This document shows positions 9,073 to 18,623 of a stretch of 64,000 nt of DNA, in pieces (within the stretch, counting starts at the first letter, position 1; each line of letters starts with the position of its first letter). The position numbers and the translations under genes are program-made. The notes beneath the pieces were generated by a model. It saw only the letters and a list, made by a program, of their open reading frames with translations, was not told where the DNA came from and did no database searches. This DNA is from Hyphomicrobiales bacterium (lineage in GTDB: Bacteria > Pseudomonadota > Alphaproteobacteria > Rhizobiales > Rhizobiaceae): contig JAFKJU010000025.1 of NCBI GenBank assembly GCA_017305935.1, forward strand, positions 1 through 64,000. Direction: 5' to 3'.

Positions 9073-9167
9073 GATTGCCCCTGTGGATTTTGCTGCGACA
9101 AGAAAATAAGTTCATGGCGATGACAGTAAAGCCCGGAAAATTTCGCTCGAATGGATAACCAGGGGTT

Positions 9168-10049
9168 ATGAAAAGATATCGCACCCGATTGCCGCCGCTC
9201 GACACGCTCGTCTTCTTCGAATGCGCATTCCGCCTGAGGAACTTCACGAAGGCGGCCGATGAACTCCTTGTCAGCCAGGCGGCCGTGAGCAAGCGCATTC
9301 GCCAATTGGAGGACTGGCTCGAGACGCCGTTGTTCAGCCGCGATCGGCAGCGCCTGGCGCCGACGGAGACCGGTGCGAAGCTTGGGGAGCGGGTGAACAG
9401 CGCGCTGGATTTCATTGACCAGACGCTCGGCAATCTGCGCATGCCGCATGATCCCGTCGTGCGGATCGCGTCGATGTCGGCAATCGGCATGTTCTGGCTG
9501 CAGCCACGCCTTCGCGCCTTCGCCTTTGGCGATGACGCGTGCCCCTACAGCCTGACGCTCGCCGACACCTCGCGCGATGTCTTGACCGACGATTTCGATC
9601 TGGTGGTGACCTATGGCGATGGCGACATCCCCGGCTGGACGACCCATCGCCTGTTCGATGAGGAGCTCGTGCCCGTTGCCAGCCCGGCGGTTGCCGACGC
9701 GCTCCTGACCGGCGCGCACGACGGGCGGTATGCCCGGCTGGATTACCGCCGGGTCTCCCCGAACTGGGTCAACTGGCCTGTCTGGAGCCAGTCCCGACAA
9801 TCGTCCCTCCTTGAGGAACTGCCGCGGAAGATCTGCGCCAGCTATTCGCAATCGATCGGGCTGGCGTTGGAAGGCAAAGGGGTGGCGCTGGGCACGTTGC
9901 CGATGCTGGCGGACGAGATCGCTTCGGGCCGGCTGGTGCCGCTGCCCGTCGAGGGTGTACGGACAGGGCGCGCCTACTGGCTGGCGCGCCTCGACACGGC
10001 GCCCTCGCACCGGGGCGTGACCGACGCGTGGAATGCGCTTACCGGATGA
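9168..10049 (+). CDS. LysR-family transcriptional regulator
   Basis: 293 residues. The N-terminal HTH reads FTKAADELLVSQAAVSKRIRQLEDWLETPLFSRDRQRLAPTETG (about residues 25-70), of the GcvA-like subgroup, followed by a periplasmic-binding-like effector domain beginning VRIASMSAIGMFWLQPRL. It is divergent from the M24/binding-protein pair with a 95-base gap, the usual arrangement for a LysR controlling its neighbour. The ATG at 9168 follows AGGGG with short spacing. No other nearby gene is an obvious target. Confidence 0.88.
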   Translation: MKRYRTRLPPLDTLVFFECAFRLRNFTKAADELLVSQAAVSKRIRQLEDWLETPLFSRDRQRLAPTETGAKLGERVNSALDFIDQTLGNLRMPHDPVVRIASMSAIGMFWLQPRLRAFAFGDDACPYSLTLADTSRDVLTDDFDLVVTYGDGDIPGWTTHRLFDEELVPVASPAVADALLTGAHDGRYARLDYRRVSPNWVNWPVWSQSRQSSLLEELPRKICASYSQSIGLALEGKGVALGTLPMLADEIASGRLVPLPVEGVRTGRAYWLARLDTAPSHRGVTDAWNALTG

Positions 10050-10402
10050 GGAAGGGGCATGCGACCTGGCCATCGTCACCGCGCTGCGGCAACGCACAGG
10101 CCGGCGTTCGCGTTCATGCTTCCGGCGACGGCGTGCACGGAAGCGACCGGTCGTCTCCTCCTGCCGGGGGAAACCGAAGGCCTCCTGCCCCGTGCTGGAA
10201 ATCCTGCCCCTTCGGCTGCTGATGGTTCCCATAGGCCAGGCGCGCGCCCATGCGACGCCTCGGCGAAAACCGCGGCCGCATGATGTTTCCGCGTCACGCC
10301 GGGATCGGCCGCGACAACATCGATATGTCGCAATCGTCAAACAGATTTCGGCGAATATCGCCCGCCGCAATGCCGAAAATCCAGCCGCCAGGAGGAACCG
10401 CA
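10050..10402. other. Intergenic stretch without a recognisable gene
   Basis: About 350 bases between the LysR stop and the glucoamylase start. Open frames here have no recognisable motif or convincing ribosome-binding site. The last 20 bases carry the AGGAGGA ribosome-binding site of the glucoamylase. A promoter for the four-gene sugar module must lie here, but no clear -35/-10 pair was identified. Confidence 0.5.
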
Positions 10403-12820
10403 ATGACCGATGAAGGGGTGTCGACCTACCCCCGGGGGATACCTGCGCGCTGGACGTCGAGCGCCAAAAGCGGCGTCGGCACCGCTCTTTCGCCGGCAAG
10501 CCGTGTCTGGTTCACCGTCAGCCACGGCATTCTCAACGAAATCTATTACCCACGGGTGGACCGCGCCTGCACGCGCGATCTCGGGCTGGTCGTCACAGGT
10601 CCGGGAGACTACTTCTCCGAGGAGAAGCGCCACACACGGCATCTGATAGAACCCGTCAAAAGCGGCGTTCCGGCCTACCGCCTGACCAACACCGCGGCGG
10701 ACGGCGCATACCGGATCGAAAAGCGCATCCTGACCGATCCGTCGCGCCCCTCCGTGCTGCAGGACATCGTCTTCACGCCTCTCAAAGGCCAGCCTTGCGA
10801 CTATCGTGTCTATGCGTTGCTCTCCCCGCATCTTTTCAACTGCGGCATGGGCAACACGGCCTGGATCGGCGACTACAAGGGATGGCAGATGCTGTTTGCG
10901 ACCGGCCGCGACGGGGTTTCGCTGGCGCTCGCCTCGTCCCTGCCCTGGCTGTCCTCGTCGGCCGGCTATGTCGGGGTGTGCGACGGCTGGCGGCAGCTTC
11001 TGCATCGCGGCGCGCTCGAGCCCGGCAAGCTGCGCGCCGATGACGGCAATGTTTCGCTCACGGGCCAGATCGGCTTCTCGCCGGAAAGCAACCGGGCGTT
11101 ACTTTCGCTTGGGCTCGCCGGCGGGCCGGATGAGGCAGGCTACAACGCGCTCGCCAGTTTGATGGCCGGCTTCGACGCCGCGGCCAAGCCCTATGTATCC
11201 GGCTGGCGGACCTGGCAAAGCGGCTTGCAGCCGCTCGACCGGATCGCCGCAAGCGGGCGGAACATCTATCGCATCAGCACCGCCGTTCTCGCCGCCCACC
11301 GCTCCGCCGCCTTTCCCGGGCCGGTCGTCGCCAGCCTGTCCGTCCCCTGGGGGTTCGACAAGGGAGACGACGATCTCGGCGGATATCACCTCGTCTGGCC
11401 GCGCGACCTCGTCGAAACGGCGGGCGGCTTCCTGGCGGCGGGGGCCGGCCAGGAAGCGCTCGAAATCCTCGCCTATCTGCGCGCCATCCAGGAGAGCGAC
11501 GGACACTGGCCGCAAAACGCCTGGCTGGATGGCATGGCCTACTGGAGCGGTATCCAGATGGACGAATGCGGTTTTCCGATCCTGCTTGCCGATGCCCTGC
11601 GCCGCAACGGAGCGCTGCCGCACAATCTCCTCCCCGCCTTCCTGCCGATGATCGAGCGGGCGGCGGCCTACCTTGTCGGCAACGGTCCCGTCACCGGCGA
11701 GGACCGGTGGGAGGAGGATGCGGGATATTCGCCCTTCACGCTGGCGGTCGAGGTCGCGGCGCTGCTGGCGGCCGCCGATTTCCTCGAGGATTGCGGCAAA
11801 TCCGCCATGGCGGTCTATCTGCGAGAGACCGCCGATGCCTGGAACGACCAGATCGAGCGCTGGACCTATGTGACGGGCACGGGTACCGCGACCGCCCTCG
11901 GCATCGACGGCTATTATGTGCGTATCGCACCGCCGGATATCGCCGACGCCTCGTCCGCTTCGCTTGGATATGTGCCGATCAAGAACCGGCCGCCCGGCGA
12001 CACGGACAGGGCAGCCGAGCTGATCGTCAGCCCCGATGCGCTGGCGCTGGTCCGCTTCGGCCTTCGGGCGGCGGACGATCCGCGCATCGTCAACACGGTC
12101 AGGGCCATCGACGCGCATCTGTGCTGCGAGCTGCCGCAAGGCCCGGTCTGGTATCGCTATACCGACGACGGCTACGGAGAGCATGAAGACGGCGCGCCCT
12201 TCGACGGCACCGGAAAAGGCCGCCCCTGGCCGCTGCTGGTCGGCGAGCGCGCCCATTACGAGCTGGCGGCGGGGCGCAGGCAAAGCGCCGAAAACCTGCT
12301 TGCCACGTTCGAGGCCTGCGCGGGGCACGGCGGGCTCCTGCCCGAGCAGGTCTGGGACGGCGACGACCTGGCGGACCGCGAACTGCTGCGCGGCGGCCCG
12401 ACGGGCAGCGCCATGCCGCTTGTCTGGGCGCATGCGGAATATATCAAGCTCCTGCGCTCGCTGCGCGACGGCGTCGTTTTCGATATGCCGCCGCAAGGCC
12501 CGAAGCGCTACATCGTCGACAAGACCGTTTCGACGCTGCGGGCCTGGCGCTTCAACAACAAGATCCGCTCCCTGCCGGCGGGAAAGGTGCTGCGGCTGGA
12601 GCTGCCGGCCCCGGCCATGGTGCATTGGAGCACCGACGGCTGGGCGACCAGCCGTGACGATTTCACCCGGGCCAACGACTTTTCCGTGCATCTGCTCGAC
12701 CTGCCGATTGCGAAGCTGGAGCGCGGGCAGACCATCGTCTTCACCTTCTTCTGGCCAGACGGCGGCAATTGGGAAAATATCGACTTTTCGGTCGCGGTCG
12801 GCGCGCCGGACATGGCTTGA
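10403..12820 (+). CDS. Glucan 1,4-alpha-glucosidase (glucoamylase, GH15)
   Basis: 805-residue glycoside hydrolase that should release beta-glucose from the non-reducing ends of alpha-glucans. The N-terminal beta-domain typical of bacterial glucoamylase/glucodextranase (about residues 10-270) contains ALSPASRVWFTVSHGILNEIYYPR. The (alpha/alpha)6 domain shows GGYHLVWPRDLVE, DGHWPQNAWLDG and, near the end, LLPEQVWDG, the GH15 catalytic-Glu region. The start at 10403 has an AGGAGGA site six bases upstream. No signal peptide is visible, so it probably acts in the cytoplasm on glycogen-like polymers or imported dextrins. The three following genes carry glucose onward. Confidence 0.9.
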   Translation: MTDEGVSTYPRGIPARWTSSAKSGVGTALSPASRVWFTVSHGILNEIYYPRVDRACTRDLGLVVTGPGDYFSEEKRHTRHLIEPVKSGVPAYRLTNTAADGAYRIEKRILTDPSRPSVLQDIVFTPLKGQPCDYRVYALLSPHLFNCGMGNTAWIGDYKGWQMLFATGRDGVSLALASSLPWLSSSAGYVGVCDGWRQLLHRGALEPGKLRADDGNVSLTGQIGFSPESNRALLSLGLAGGPDEAGYNALASLMAGFDAAAKPYVSGWRTWQSGLQPLDRIAASGRNIYRISTAVLAAHRSAAFPGPVVASLSVPWGFDKGDDDLGGYHLVWPRDLVETAGGFLAAGAGQEALEILAYLRAIQESDGHWPQNAWLDGMAYWSGIQMDECGFPILLADALRRNGALPHNLLPAFLPMIERAAAYLVGNGPVTGEDRWEEDAGYSPFTLAVEVAALLAAADFLEDCGKSAMAVYLRETADAWNDQIERWTYVTGTGTATALGIDGYYVRIAPPDIADASSASLGYVPIKNRPPGDTDRAAELIVSPDALALVRFGLRAADDPRIVNTVRAIDAHLCCELPQGPVWYRYTDDGYGEHEDGAPFDGTGKGRPWPLLVGERAHYELAAGRRQSAENLLATFEACAGHGGLLPEQVWDGDDLADRELLRGGPTGSAMPLVWAHAEYIKLLRSLRDGVVFDMPPQGPKRYIVDKTVSTLRAWRFNNKIRSLPAGKVLRLELPAPAMVHWSTDGWATSRDDFTRANDFSVHLLDLPIAKLERGQTIVFTFFWPDGGNWENIDFSVAVGAPDMA

Positions 12821-12850
12821 AGAATGCCAGCTTTATCGAAAGGACATGCT

Positions 12851-13867
12851 ATGCAGATCGGAATGATGGGACTGGGCAGGATGGGCGCGAACATGGTGCG
12901 ACGCCTGTTGCGGGGCGGCCATGACTGCGTCGTCTACGATATCAACCCCGCCAGCGTCGCGGCCCTGGTCGCCGAGGGCGCCACCGGCGCCGCCTCGTTG
13001 GAGGAATTCGTCGCCAAGCTCGAAAAGCCGGCCTGCGCCTGGCTGATGCTGCCGGCGGCGATCACCGGCGCCAATGTCGACAAGCTCGCCGCCTTGATGT
13101 CGCCCGGCGACATGATCATCGACGGCGGCAATTCCCACTACCACGACGACGTCGACAAGGCCGAACAGCTCCGCGCCAGGGGTATCGATTATGTCGATGT
13201 CGGCACGAGCGGCGGCGTCTGGGGGCTGGAGCGCGGCTATTGCCTGATGATCGGCGGTCCGGACAAGGCGGTGCGCCATCTCGATCCGGTGTTTGCGACC
13301 CTCGCGCCCGGCAATGCCGCGACGGCGCCAGCCGCCGGCGAAGGCATGCGCACGGCGCATCTGGGTTATCTCCATTGCGGCCCGAGCGGCTCCGGCCATT
13401 TCGTCAAGATGGTCCATAACGGCATCGAATACGGCATGATGGCAGCCTATGCCGAAGGCATGAGCATCCTGAAGGCCGCCAATGCGGGCAACAGGCCGCG
13501 TGACGCGGATGCGGAAACCAGCCCGCTGCCAACCCCGCAATATTACAGGTTCGACATCGACCTGGCGGCGGTATCGGAAGTCTGGCGGCACGGCAGCGTC
13601 ATCAGTTCCTGGCTTCTCGACCTGACGGCGGATGCCCTGAAGCAGGATCCGGCGCTTTCGGCCTATGGCGGGCGCGTTTCCGATTCCGGCGAAGGGCGCT
13701 GGACGCTGAAGGCGGCGATCGATACCGGTACGCCCGCGCCCGTCCTGTCCTCGGCGCTGTTCCAGCGCTTCAATTCGCAGGGCGAATCCCTCTACGCCGA
13801 CAAGCTCCTGTCGGCCATGCGCTTTGCCTTCGGCGGCCATCATGAAAAGCCCGGGGGCGACGCCTGA
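12851..13867 (+). CDS. gnd: 6-phosphogluconate dehydrogenase (decarboxylating), short form
   Basis: 338 residues, the short form typical of NAD-preferring enzymes (the long NADP form is about 470). The Rossmann start [20 protein letters not shown] is followed by [10 protein letters not shown] and the substrate/catalytic segment [16 protein letters not shown] containing the catalytic Lys. It oxidatively decarboxylates 6-phosphogluconate to ribulose 5-phosphate. The ATG at 12851 fits the family N-terminus exactly. It lies 30 bases after the glucoamylase and 38 before zwf, so one transcript is likely. Confidence 0.92.
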   Translation: MQIGMMGLGRMGANMVRRLLRGGHDCVVYDINPASVAALVAEGATGAASLEEFVAKLEKPACAWLMLPAAITGANVDKLAALMSPGDMIIDGGNSHYHDDVDKAEQLRARGIDYVDVGTSGGVWGLERGYCLMIGGPDKAVRHLDPVFATLAPGNAATAPAAGEGMRTAHLGYLHCGPSGSGHFVKMVHNGIEYGMMAAYAEGMSILKAANAGNRPRDADAETSPLPTPQYYRFDIDLAAVSEVWRHGSVISSWLLDLTADALKQDPALSAYGGRVSDSGEGRWTLKAAIDTGTPAPVLSSALFQRFNSQGESLYADKLLSAMRFAFGGHHEKPGGDA

Positions 13868-13905
13868 TCGAGATCGAAGACCGCCTTGAAACGAGGAACG
13901 CCATC

Positions 13906-15282
13906 ATGACCGAAACGAGATCCGACACGCTGGTGCTGTTCGGCGCCACCGGCGACCTTGCCCACAAGAAGATATTTCCGGCGCTCTACGCGCTGGTGGC
14001 GCGGGGATTGCTGAACGAACCCGTCATCGGTGTCGCGCTCGACGACTGGGACGTCGCCGCGTTGCAGGCCCGCGCCCGGGACGGCGTCACCCGGGCGCTC
14101 GGCGCCGTCGACGAGGAGGTGTTTGCAAAGCTGGCCGGGCTGCTGCGCTATGTCAGCGGCGATTATCGCAACCAGTCCACCTTCGATGCGTTGAAGGAGG
14201 CGATAGGACCGGGCCGGCACCCGCTCTATTATCTCGCCGTTCCGCCCAGCATGTTCGAGCCCGTGGTCCAGGGGCTGGAGCAGTCGGGCGGGGCTGCGGG
14301 GGCGCGGCTGATGGTGGAAAAGCCCTTCGGCCGCGACCTGCAGTCGGCCCGCTGGCTCAACCGCGTGCTGCATATCGTGTTCGAAGAAAAGGCGATCTTC
14401 CGCATCGATCACTATCTCGGCAAGGAAGCGATCCAGAACCTGCTCTACTTCCGGTTCGCGAATTCGTTCCTGGAGCCGATCTGGAACCGCGATCACGTCG
14501 AGAGCGTGCAGATCACCATGGCGGAGGATTTCGGCGTCGCGGGACGCGGGCGGTTCTACGACGAGGTCGGCTGCATTCGCGACGTCATCCAGAACCACCT
14601 GCTGAACGTCCTGCTGCTTCTCGCCATGGAGCCGCCATCCGGACGCTCTGCGGACGATCTGATCGACGAGAAGGTGCAGGTGCTGAGAGCGATCCGGACC
14701 TTGACCAGGGACGACGTGGTGCGCGGCCAGTTCGACGGTTATCTCCAGGAGCCGGGTGTGCGGCCGGGTTCGCCGGTGGAGACTTTCGCCGCCGTCCGCT
14801 TCTTCGTCGATACATGGCGCTGGAAGGGGGTGCCCTTTTTCGTTCGCGCCGGCAAGAACCTGCCGGTCCACCTGACCGAAGTCGTCGTTCGCCTGAAGCC
14901 GCCGCCGCTCGACGTTTTCGACGAAATCCGGCCTGAAGACGCCAATTACATCCGCTTTCGCATCGCTCCGGAAGTGGCGGTCGCCATCGGCGTGCGGCGC
15001 AAGGCGGCGGGCGACGCCATGGCCGGCGAGAAGGTGGAGCTTTCCGCCGTCGATGACGCGACGGGCGACATGGAGCCCTATGAGCGGCTGATCAACGATG
15101 CGATGAACGGCAACGGCCAGCTCTTCACCCGGCAGGACGCCAGCGAAATCGCCTGGCGCATCGTCGCCCCGGTGCTCGACGATCCGTCTGCGCCGCATAT
15201 CTACCAGCCGGGCACCTGGGGGCCGGACGAGGCGATGGCGCGGTTTGCACCGCCGAACGGTTGGGTCGGGCCGTCCCCATGA
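13906..15282 (+). CDS. zwf: Glucose-6-phosphate 1-dehydrogenase
   Basis: 458-residue enzyme converting glucose 6-phosphate to 6-phosphogluconolactone. It shows the NADP-binding start [20 protein letters not shown], the substrate site [21 protein letters not shown] and the adjacent [23 protein letters not shown] region. Length is near the family norm. It lies between gnd and the glucokinase with a four-base overlap to the latter. A 6-phosphogluconolactonase gene, often adjacent to zwf, is absent from this cluster. Confidence 0.95.
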   Translation: MTETRSDTLVLFGATGDLAHKKIFPALYALVARGLLNEPVIGVALDDWDVAALQARARDGVTRALGAVDEEVFAKLAGLLRYVSGDYRNQSTFDALKEAIGPGRHPLYYLAVPPSMFEPVVQGLEQSGGAAGARLMVEKPFGRDLQSARWLNRVLHIVFEEKAIFRIDHYLGKEAIQNLLYFRFANSFLEPIWNRDHVESVQITMAEDFGVAGRGRFYDEVGCIRDVIQNHLLNVLLLLAMEPPSGRSADDLIDEKVQVLRAIRTLTRDDVVRGQFDGYLQEPGVRPGSPVETFAAVRFFVDTWRWKGVPFFVRAGKNLPVHLTEVVVRLKPPPLDVFDEIRPEDANYIRFRIAPEVAVAIGVRRKAAGDAMAGEKVELSAVDDATGDMEPYERLINDAMNGNGQLFTRQDASEIAWRIVAPVLDDPSAPHIYQPGTWGPDEAMARFAPPNGWVGPSP

Positions 15283-16004
15283 GCAATGAAGAGCCCATGA
15301 CCGCGGCAAACCCAGACGCTGCGCCTGAAAACCCGCCCGTCGTGCTGGCCGTGGATATCGGCGGCTCCCATGTGAAGATCCTGACGAGCGCGCCGGGCGC
15401 GACGCCGCTTCGGATGGATTCCGGACCGAAGATGACCGCGGGCCAGATGGTCGATGCCGTCAAGACGCTTGCATCGGGCCTTCGCTACGACGTTGTGTCG
15501 ATCGGCTATCCGGGGCCGACCCGGGCCAACAGGGTGCTGCTCGAACCGCGCCATCTGGGCGGCGGCTGGCTGGGCACCGATTTCGCGGCAAGCTTCGGCA
15601 AGCCCACCAAACTCGTCAACGACGCGCTCATGCAGGCGATCGGCAGTTACGATGGCGGGCGCATGCTTTTTCTCGGTCTCGGAACGGGCCTCGGGGCCGC
15701 CATGATCCTGGAAAACGTCGCCCATCCGCTTGAAATCGCCCACCTGCCCTATCGCAAGCGCAACAGCTTCGAGGACTATGTCGGCGAGGCCGGACGAAAG
15801 CGTCGCGGCAGGAAAAAGTGGCGCGCAAGCGTGTTCGACGTCGTGGAAAGGCTTCAGGCCGCCCTGCTGCCGGACTATTGCGTCATCGGCGGCGGCAATG
15901 TCGAAAAGCTCGACGCATTGCCGAAGAATTGCCGGCGCGGCGACAACCTCCACGCCTTCGATGGCGGCTTCCGCCTCTGGCAGGATCGGTTTATCGTCGC
16001 CTGA
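15279..16004 (+). CDS. ppgK: ROK-family polyphosphate-type glucokinase
   Basis: 241-residue ROK kinase predicted to phosphorylate glucose. [12 protein letters not shown] is the phosphate-1 loop, SIGYPGP and [13 protein letters not shown] the central motifs (Asp being the catalytic base), and [12 protein letters not shown] the phosphate-2 loop. The basic stretch [15 protein letters not shown] is the pattern associated with polyphosphate glucokinases, so polyphosphate may be the donor. The zinc motif of many ROK proteins is missing, also as in PpgK. The start at 15279 overlaps the zwf stop (ATGA); Met codon 7 (15297) is an alternative. It links the glucoamylase product to Zwf. Confidence 0.8.
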   Translation: MSNEEPMTAANPDAAPENPPVVLAVDIGGSHVKILTSAPGATPLRMDSGPKMTAGQMVDAVKTLASGLRYDVVSIGYPGPTRANRVLLEPRHLGGGWLGTDFAASFGKPTKLVNDALMQAIGSYDGGRMLFLGLGTGLGAAMILENVAHPLEIAHLPYRKRNSFEDYVGEAGRKRRGRKKWRASVFDVVERLQAALLPDYCVIGGGNVEKLDALPKNCRRGDNLHAFDGGFRLWQDRFIVA

Positions 16005-16061
16005 AGCAAAGGCGTCATCCTGCATGCCGCGCGCTTCGGGCGGCAGCCTCGCCCGTCAGAT

Positions 16062-16466
16062 CTACACTTTGAACACGTCGTCCTGACAGAACACGATGAC
16101 ATAGCGACCGCGCCGCTCGGCTTCGCCCGCCCATGTCCGCAACTGCGATAGATAAGGTTCGCTCTTCCAGATTTCGGGATGTTCCGGCGCGACCAGCACG
16201 GTGATCTGCGGCCCCTGCTCATAAAGCATCATTCCCGACCTGCCTGGCTCCCATTCGTCGCCGAGGGCGTTGTCGGTCATCCAGAGGCAGAGAAAATCCC
16301 GGCAGACCGATGGCCTGTCGGGATAGATCGAACAGCCGCTGCCTTCGACACAATGCGCGCACCAGTCGTTGGCGGGTTTGTCGAACAGGTCGATGTCCGG
16401 AAGCCGGCAGCACAATGTGCAGGTGCCGCAGGACCGGCCGTCAACGATCGTTGTGGTTGGCTGCAT
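16062..16466 (-). CDS. YkgJ-like cysteine-cluster protein
   Basis: 134 residues from the ATG at 16466 (MQPTTTIVDGRSCGTCTLCC); an upstream in-frame start at 16484 is possible. Clustered cysteines (CGTCTLCC, CAHC, GCSIYPDRPSVCRDFLC) match the YkgJ/CxxCxxCC family, thought to bind zinc or an Fe-S cluster. The biochemical role is unknown. It is convergent with the glucokinase gene and downstream of the M20 operon but not coupled to it. Confidence 0.75.
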   Translation of the reverse strand: MQPTTTIVDGRSCGTCTLCCRLPDIDLFDKPANDWCAHCVEGSGCSIYPDRPSVCRDFLCLWMTDNALGDEWEPGRSGMMLYEQGPQITVLVAPEHPEIWKSEPYLSQLRTWAGEAERRGRYVIVFCQDDVFKV

Positions 16467-16543
16467 CGGAGTTCGGCCGATCAATCGCTATTGCTTTCGC
16501 CCTATAAAGCCGGAGTCTCCCTTGCAGACAAGGGCCGATTTCA

Positions 16544-17788
16544 TCACCGGCGCGACAGGGAAGCCGCCACGGCCAGCAGCACGCGGGCGCCCGCCACGAT
16601 ATGGTCGTCCGAGACGAATTCCGCTTCGTTATGGCTGATGCCGTTGCGGCAGGGGATGAAGATCATCGCGGCGGGGGCGATCCGGTTGACGAACAGCGCG
16701 TCGTGAAAGGCCCCGGACACCATGGGGCGGCTGCGGATGCCGAGGGTGCGGCAGGCCGCCTCGATTTCCGCCGTGACGGCGGGGGCGAAGCGGCCGGGCG
16801 ACATGTCGACACGCTGGCCGATGGTGACGGCGCAGGCCCAGCGTTCGCCCGCGGCCGCGCATTCCTGCCGTACGCGCCGCTCCATCGCCGCAAGCGCATC
16901 GGCATCGGGGTGGCGGATATCGACGGTGAAGGAGACGCGGCTCGGGATGACGTTGATCGAGCCGGGTTCGGCGGCGATGCGGCCGACCGTCAGCCGCGCC
17001 TGCGGATCGGCGGGCATGATGTCGCCCTGGATGCGGGCGATGGCGGTGGCAGCCGCGCCCATCGGATCCTTGCGGAATTCGAGCGGCGTCGTGCCGGCAT
17101 GGGCCGCCTCGCCGGAAAAGGCGATTTCCAGCCATTTCGTACCCTGGACGGCGGTGACGACGCCGATCGGCACCGCCTCGCGTTCGAGGATCGGGCCTTG
17201 CTCGATATGCAGCTCGACAAAGGCGGAAATGGCATGACCGGCCGGGCGCACTTCGGCCTCCGGCAGGGCTGCGAGCGTTGCCGTGAGTTCGTCGGCCAGC
17301 AGCGCGCCGTCCGTGGCCCGCGCGGCACGCCAATCCGCGATGCTGCCCGCCCCGGCAAAGGCCATGGAGCCCATGCAGCCCGGCGAAAAACGGCTGCCCT
17401 CCTCATTGGTGAAGGCGACGACCTCGACGGCGCGATCCGTCTCGATGCCGGCATCGGCCAGCGCTTCCAGCGCCTCGAAGGCGCTGAGCGTGCCGAGCGC
17501 GCCATCGAAACGGCCGCCGGTCGGCTGGCTGTCGAGATGGCTGCCGATGAGCAGCGGCGGAAGTTCCGGATCCCGGCCTTCGCGGCGCAGGAAAAGATTG
17601 GCCGCCTCGTCCTGGAAGACGGTGAAGCCGCGCGCCAGCGCACGCCCGGCCAGCAGCCGGCGGGCGGCGCGGTCTTCGACGCCCAGGGCCTGGCGGTTGA
17701 CGCCGCCGGCGGGCGTCGCGCCGATCGCCGCGAAATCGGCGACGGATTTCAGGAGGCGCGCGGCGTTGACCTCCGGCGCCTTGGTCAT
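16544..17788 (-). CDS. M20-family amidohydrolase (N-carbamoyl-amino-acid hydrolase/allantoate amidohydrolase type)
   Basis: 414 residues from the ATG at 17788, which overlaps the upstream gene's stop (ATGA). Di-metal motifs include GSHLDSQPTGGRFDGALG (His and Asp), FTNEEGSRFSPGCMGS (Glu-Glu), FVELHIEQGPILE (His) and, near the end, IPCRNGISHNEAE (His). The wording is that of the ureidopropionase/allantoate amidohydrolase clade, which cleaves N-carbamoyl or ureido groups. It is the last gene of the leftward operon from 24241, suggesting that the imported compound carries an amide or ureido nitrogen. Confidence 0.85.
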   Translation of the reverse strand: MTKAPEVNAARLLKSVADFAAIGATPAGGVNRQALGVEDRAARRLLAGRALARGFTVFQDEAANLFLRREGRDPELPPLLIGSHLDSQPTGGRFDGALGTLSAFEALEALADAGIETDRAVEVVAFTNEEGSRFSPGCMGSMAFAGAGSIADWRAARATDGALLADELTATLAALPEAEVRPAGHAISAFVELHIEQGPILEREAVPIGVVTAVQGTKWLEIAFSGEAAHAGTTPLEFRKDPMGAAATAIARIQGDIMPADPQARLTVGRIAAEPGSINVIPSRVSFTVDIRHPDADALAAMERRVRQECAAAGERWACAVTIGQRVDMSPGRFAPAVTAEIEAACRTLGIRSRPMVSGAFHDALFVNRIAPAAMIFIPCRNGISHNEAEFVSDDHIVAGARVLLAVAASLSRR

Positions 17789-18618
17789 CGGCCGAGGCCC
17801 GCGATGAACCGCTTGACCCGGTCCGGGTCGACCGCATTCCACCAGACGCCGTCATATTTGAGGGCGCTGGCGATGATGACGCCATCGGCGACGGAGAGGA
17901 TATCGTTGGCATTGTCGTGGGTGACGCCGCTGCCGACCAGCGTCGGCAAGGAGGCGGCCTCCTTGATCATGCGGATATAGCCGAGATCGGCGGCGTGGCC
18001 GGTGCGCTGGCCGGTGGCGATGACCACGTCGGCATCGAAGAAGACGAGATCCTTGACCTGCTCCTCCACCGGCCGGTCGGCGACGATGGCATGCGCGCCG
18101 TGCTTGACATGGGCGTCGGCGAAGATGCGGATGCCCCTGGCGCGAAGCTGCGCCCGGTAGCGCATGGCGCGGGCGGATTCGCCCTCCACGAAACCCTCAT
18201 TGGCGATATAGGCATTGGCCCACTGGTTGACGCGGATGAAGGAGGCGGACGAGGCCGAGGCGATGGCGAGCGCCGGGATCGCCGCATTGGCGAGCACGTT
18301 GATGCCGATGGGGCGGCCAAGTTCGCGGCGGATGCGGTCGGCGACGACGGCCATATGGGCGGAGGTCTCGTGGCCGATGTCGTCGGGCTTGGCGAAGGGC
18401 ACGTCGCCGTGGTTTTCGACGATCAGCGCATCGCAGCCGCCGGAGAGATAGGCGCGCGCATCCGAAAGGCCGCGCTCGTAGATCGCCTCGACGCCCTCGT
18501 CGTCATAGCGCGGCGCGCCGGGCAGCGGCATGAGATGCACGACGCCGATCACCGGCTTGTCGCGCCCGAAAAGCGTCTTCAGCGTATCCTTGTCCTGCCG
18601 TCCGATGGGGTTGCTCAT
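17785..18618 (-). CDS. BtpA/SgcQ-family TIM-barrel protein
   Basis: 277 residues from the ATG at 18618 (MSNPIGRQDKDTLKTLFG). The family hallmark VIGVVHLMPLPGAPRYD lies near the N-terminus, followed by ALIVENHGDVPF, IGINVLANAAIPALAIA, FIRVNQWANAYIANEGFVEG and VVIATGQRTG. BtpA was linked to photosystem I stability in cyanobacteria and SgcQ is in the E. coli sgc sugar operon; no firm reaction is established. It sits between a PfkB kinase and an M20 hydrolase, so an aldolase- or lyase-like step on a phosphorylated intermediate is a guess. Confidence 0.8.
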   Translation of the reverse strand: MSNPIGRQDKDTLKTLFGRDKPVIGVVHLMPLPGAPRYDDEGVEAIYERGLSDARAYLSGGCDALIVENHGDVPFAKPDDIGHETSAHMAVVADRIRRELGRPIGINVLANAAIPALAIASASSASFIRVNQWANAYIANEGFVEGESARAMRYRAQLRARGIRIFADAHVKHGAHAIVADRPVEEQVKDLVFFDADVVIATGQRTGHAADLGYIRMIKEAASLPTLVGSGVTHDNANDILSVADGVIIASALKYDGVWWNAVDPDRVKRFIAGLGR

Positions 18619-18623
18619 GGCGA

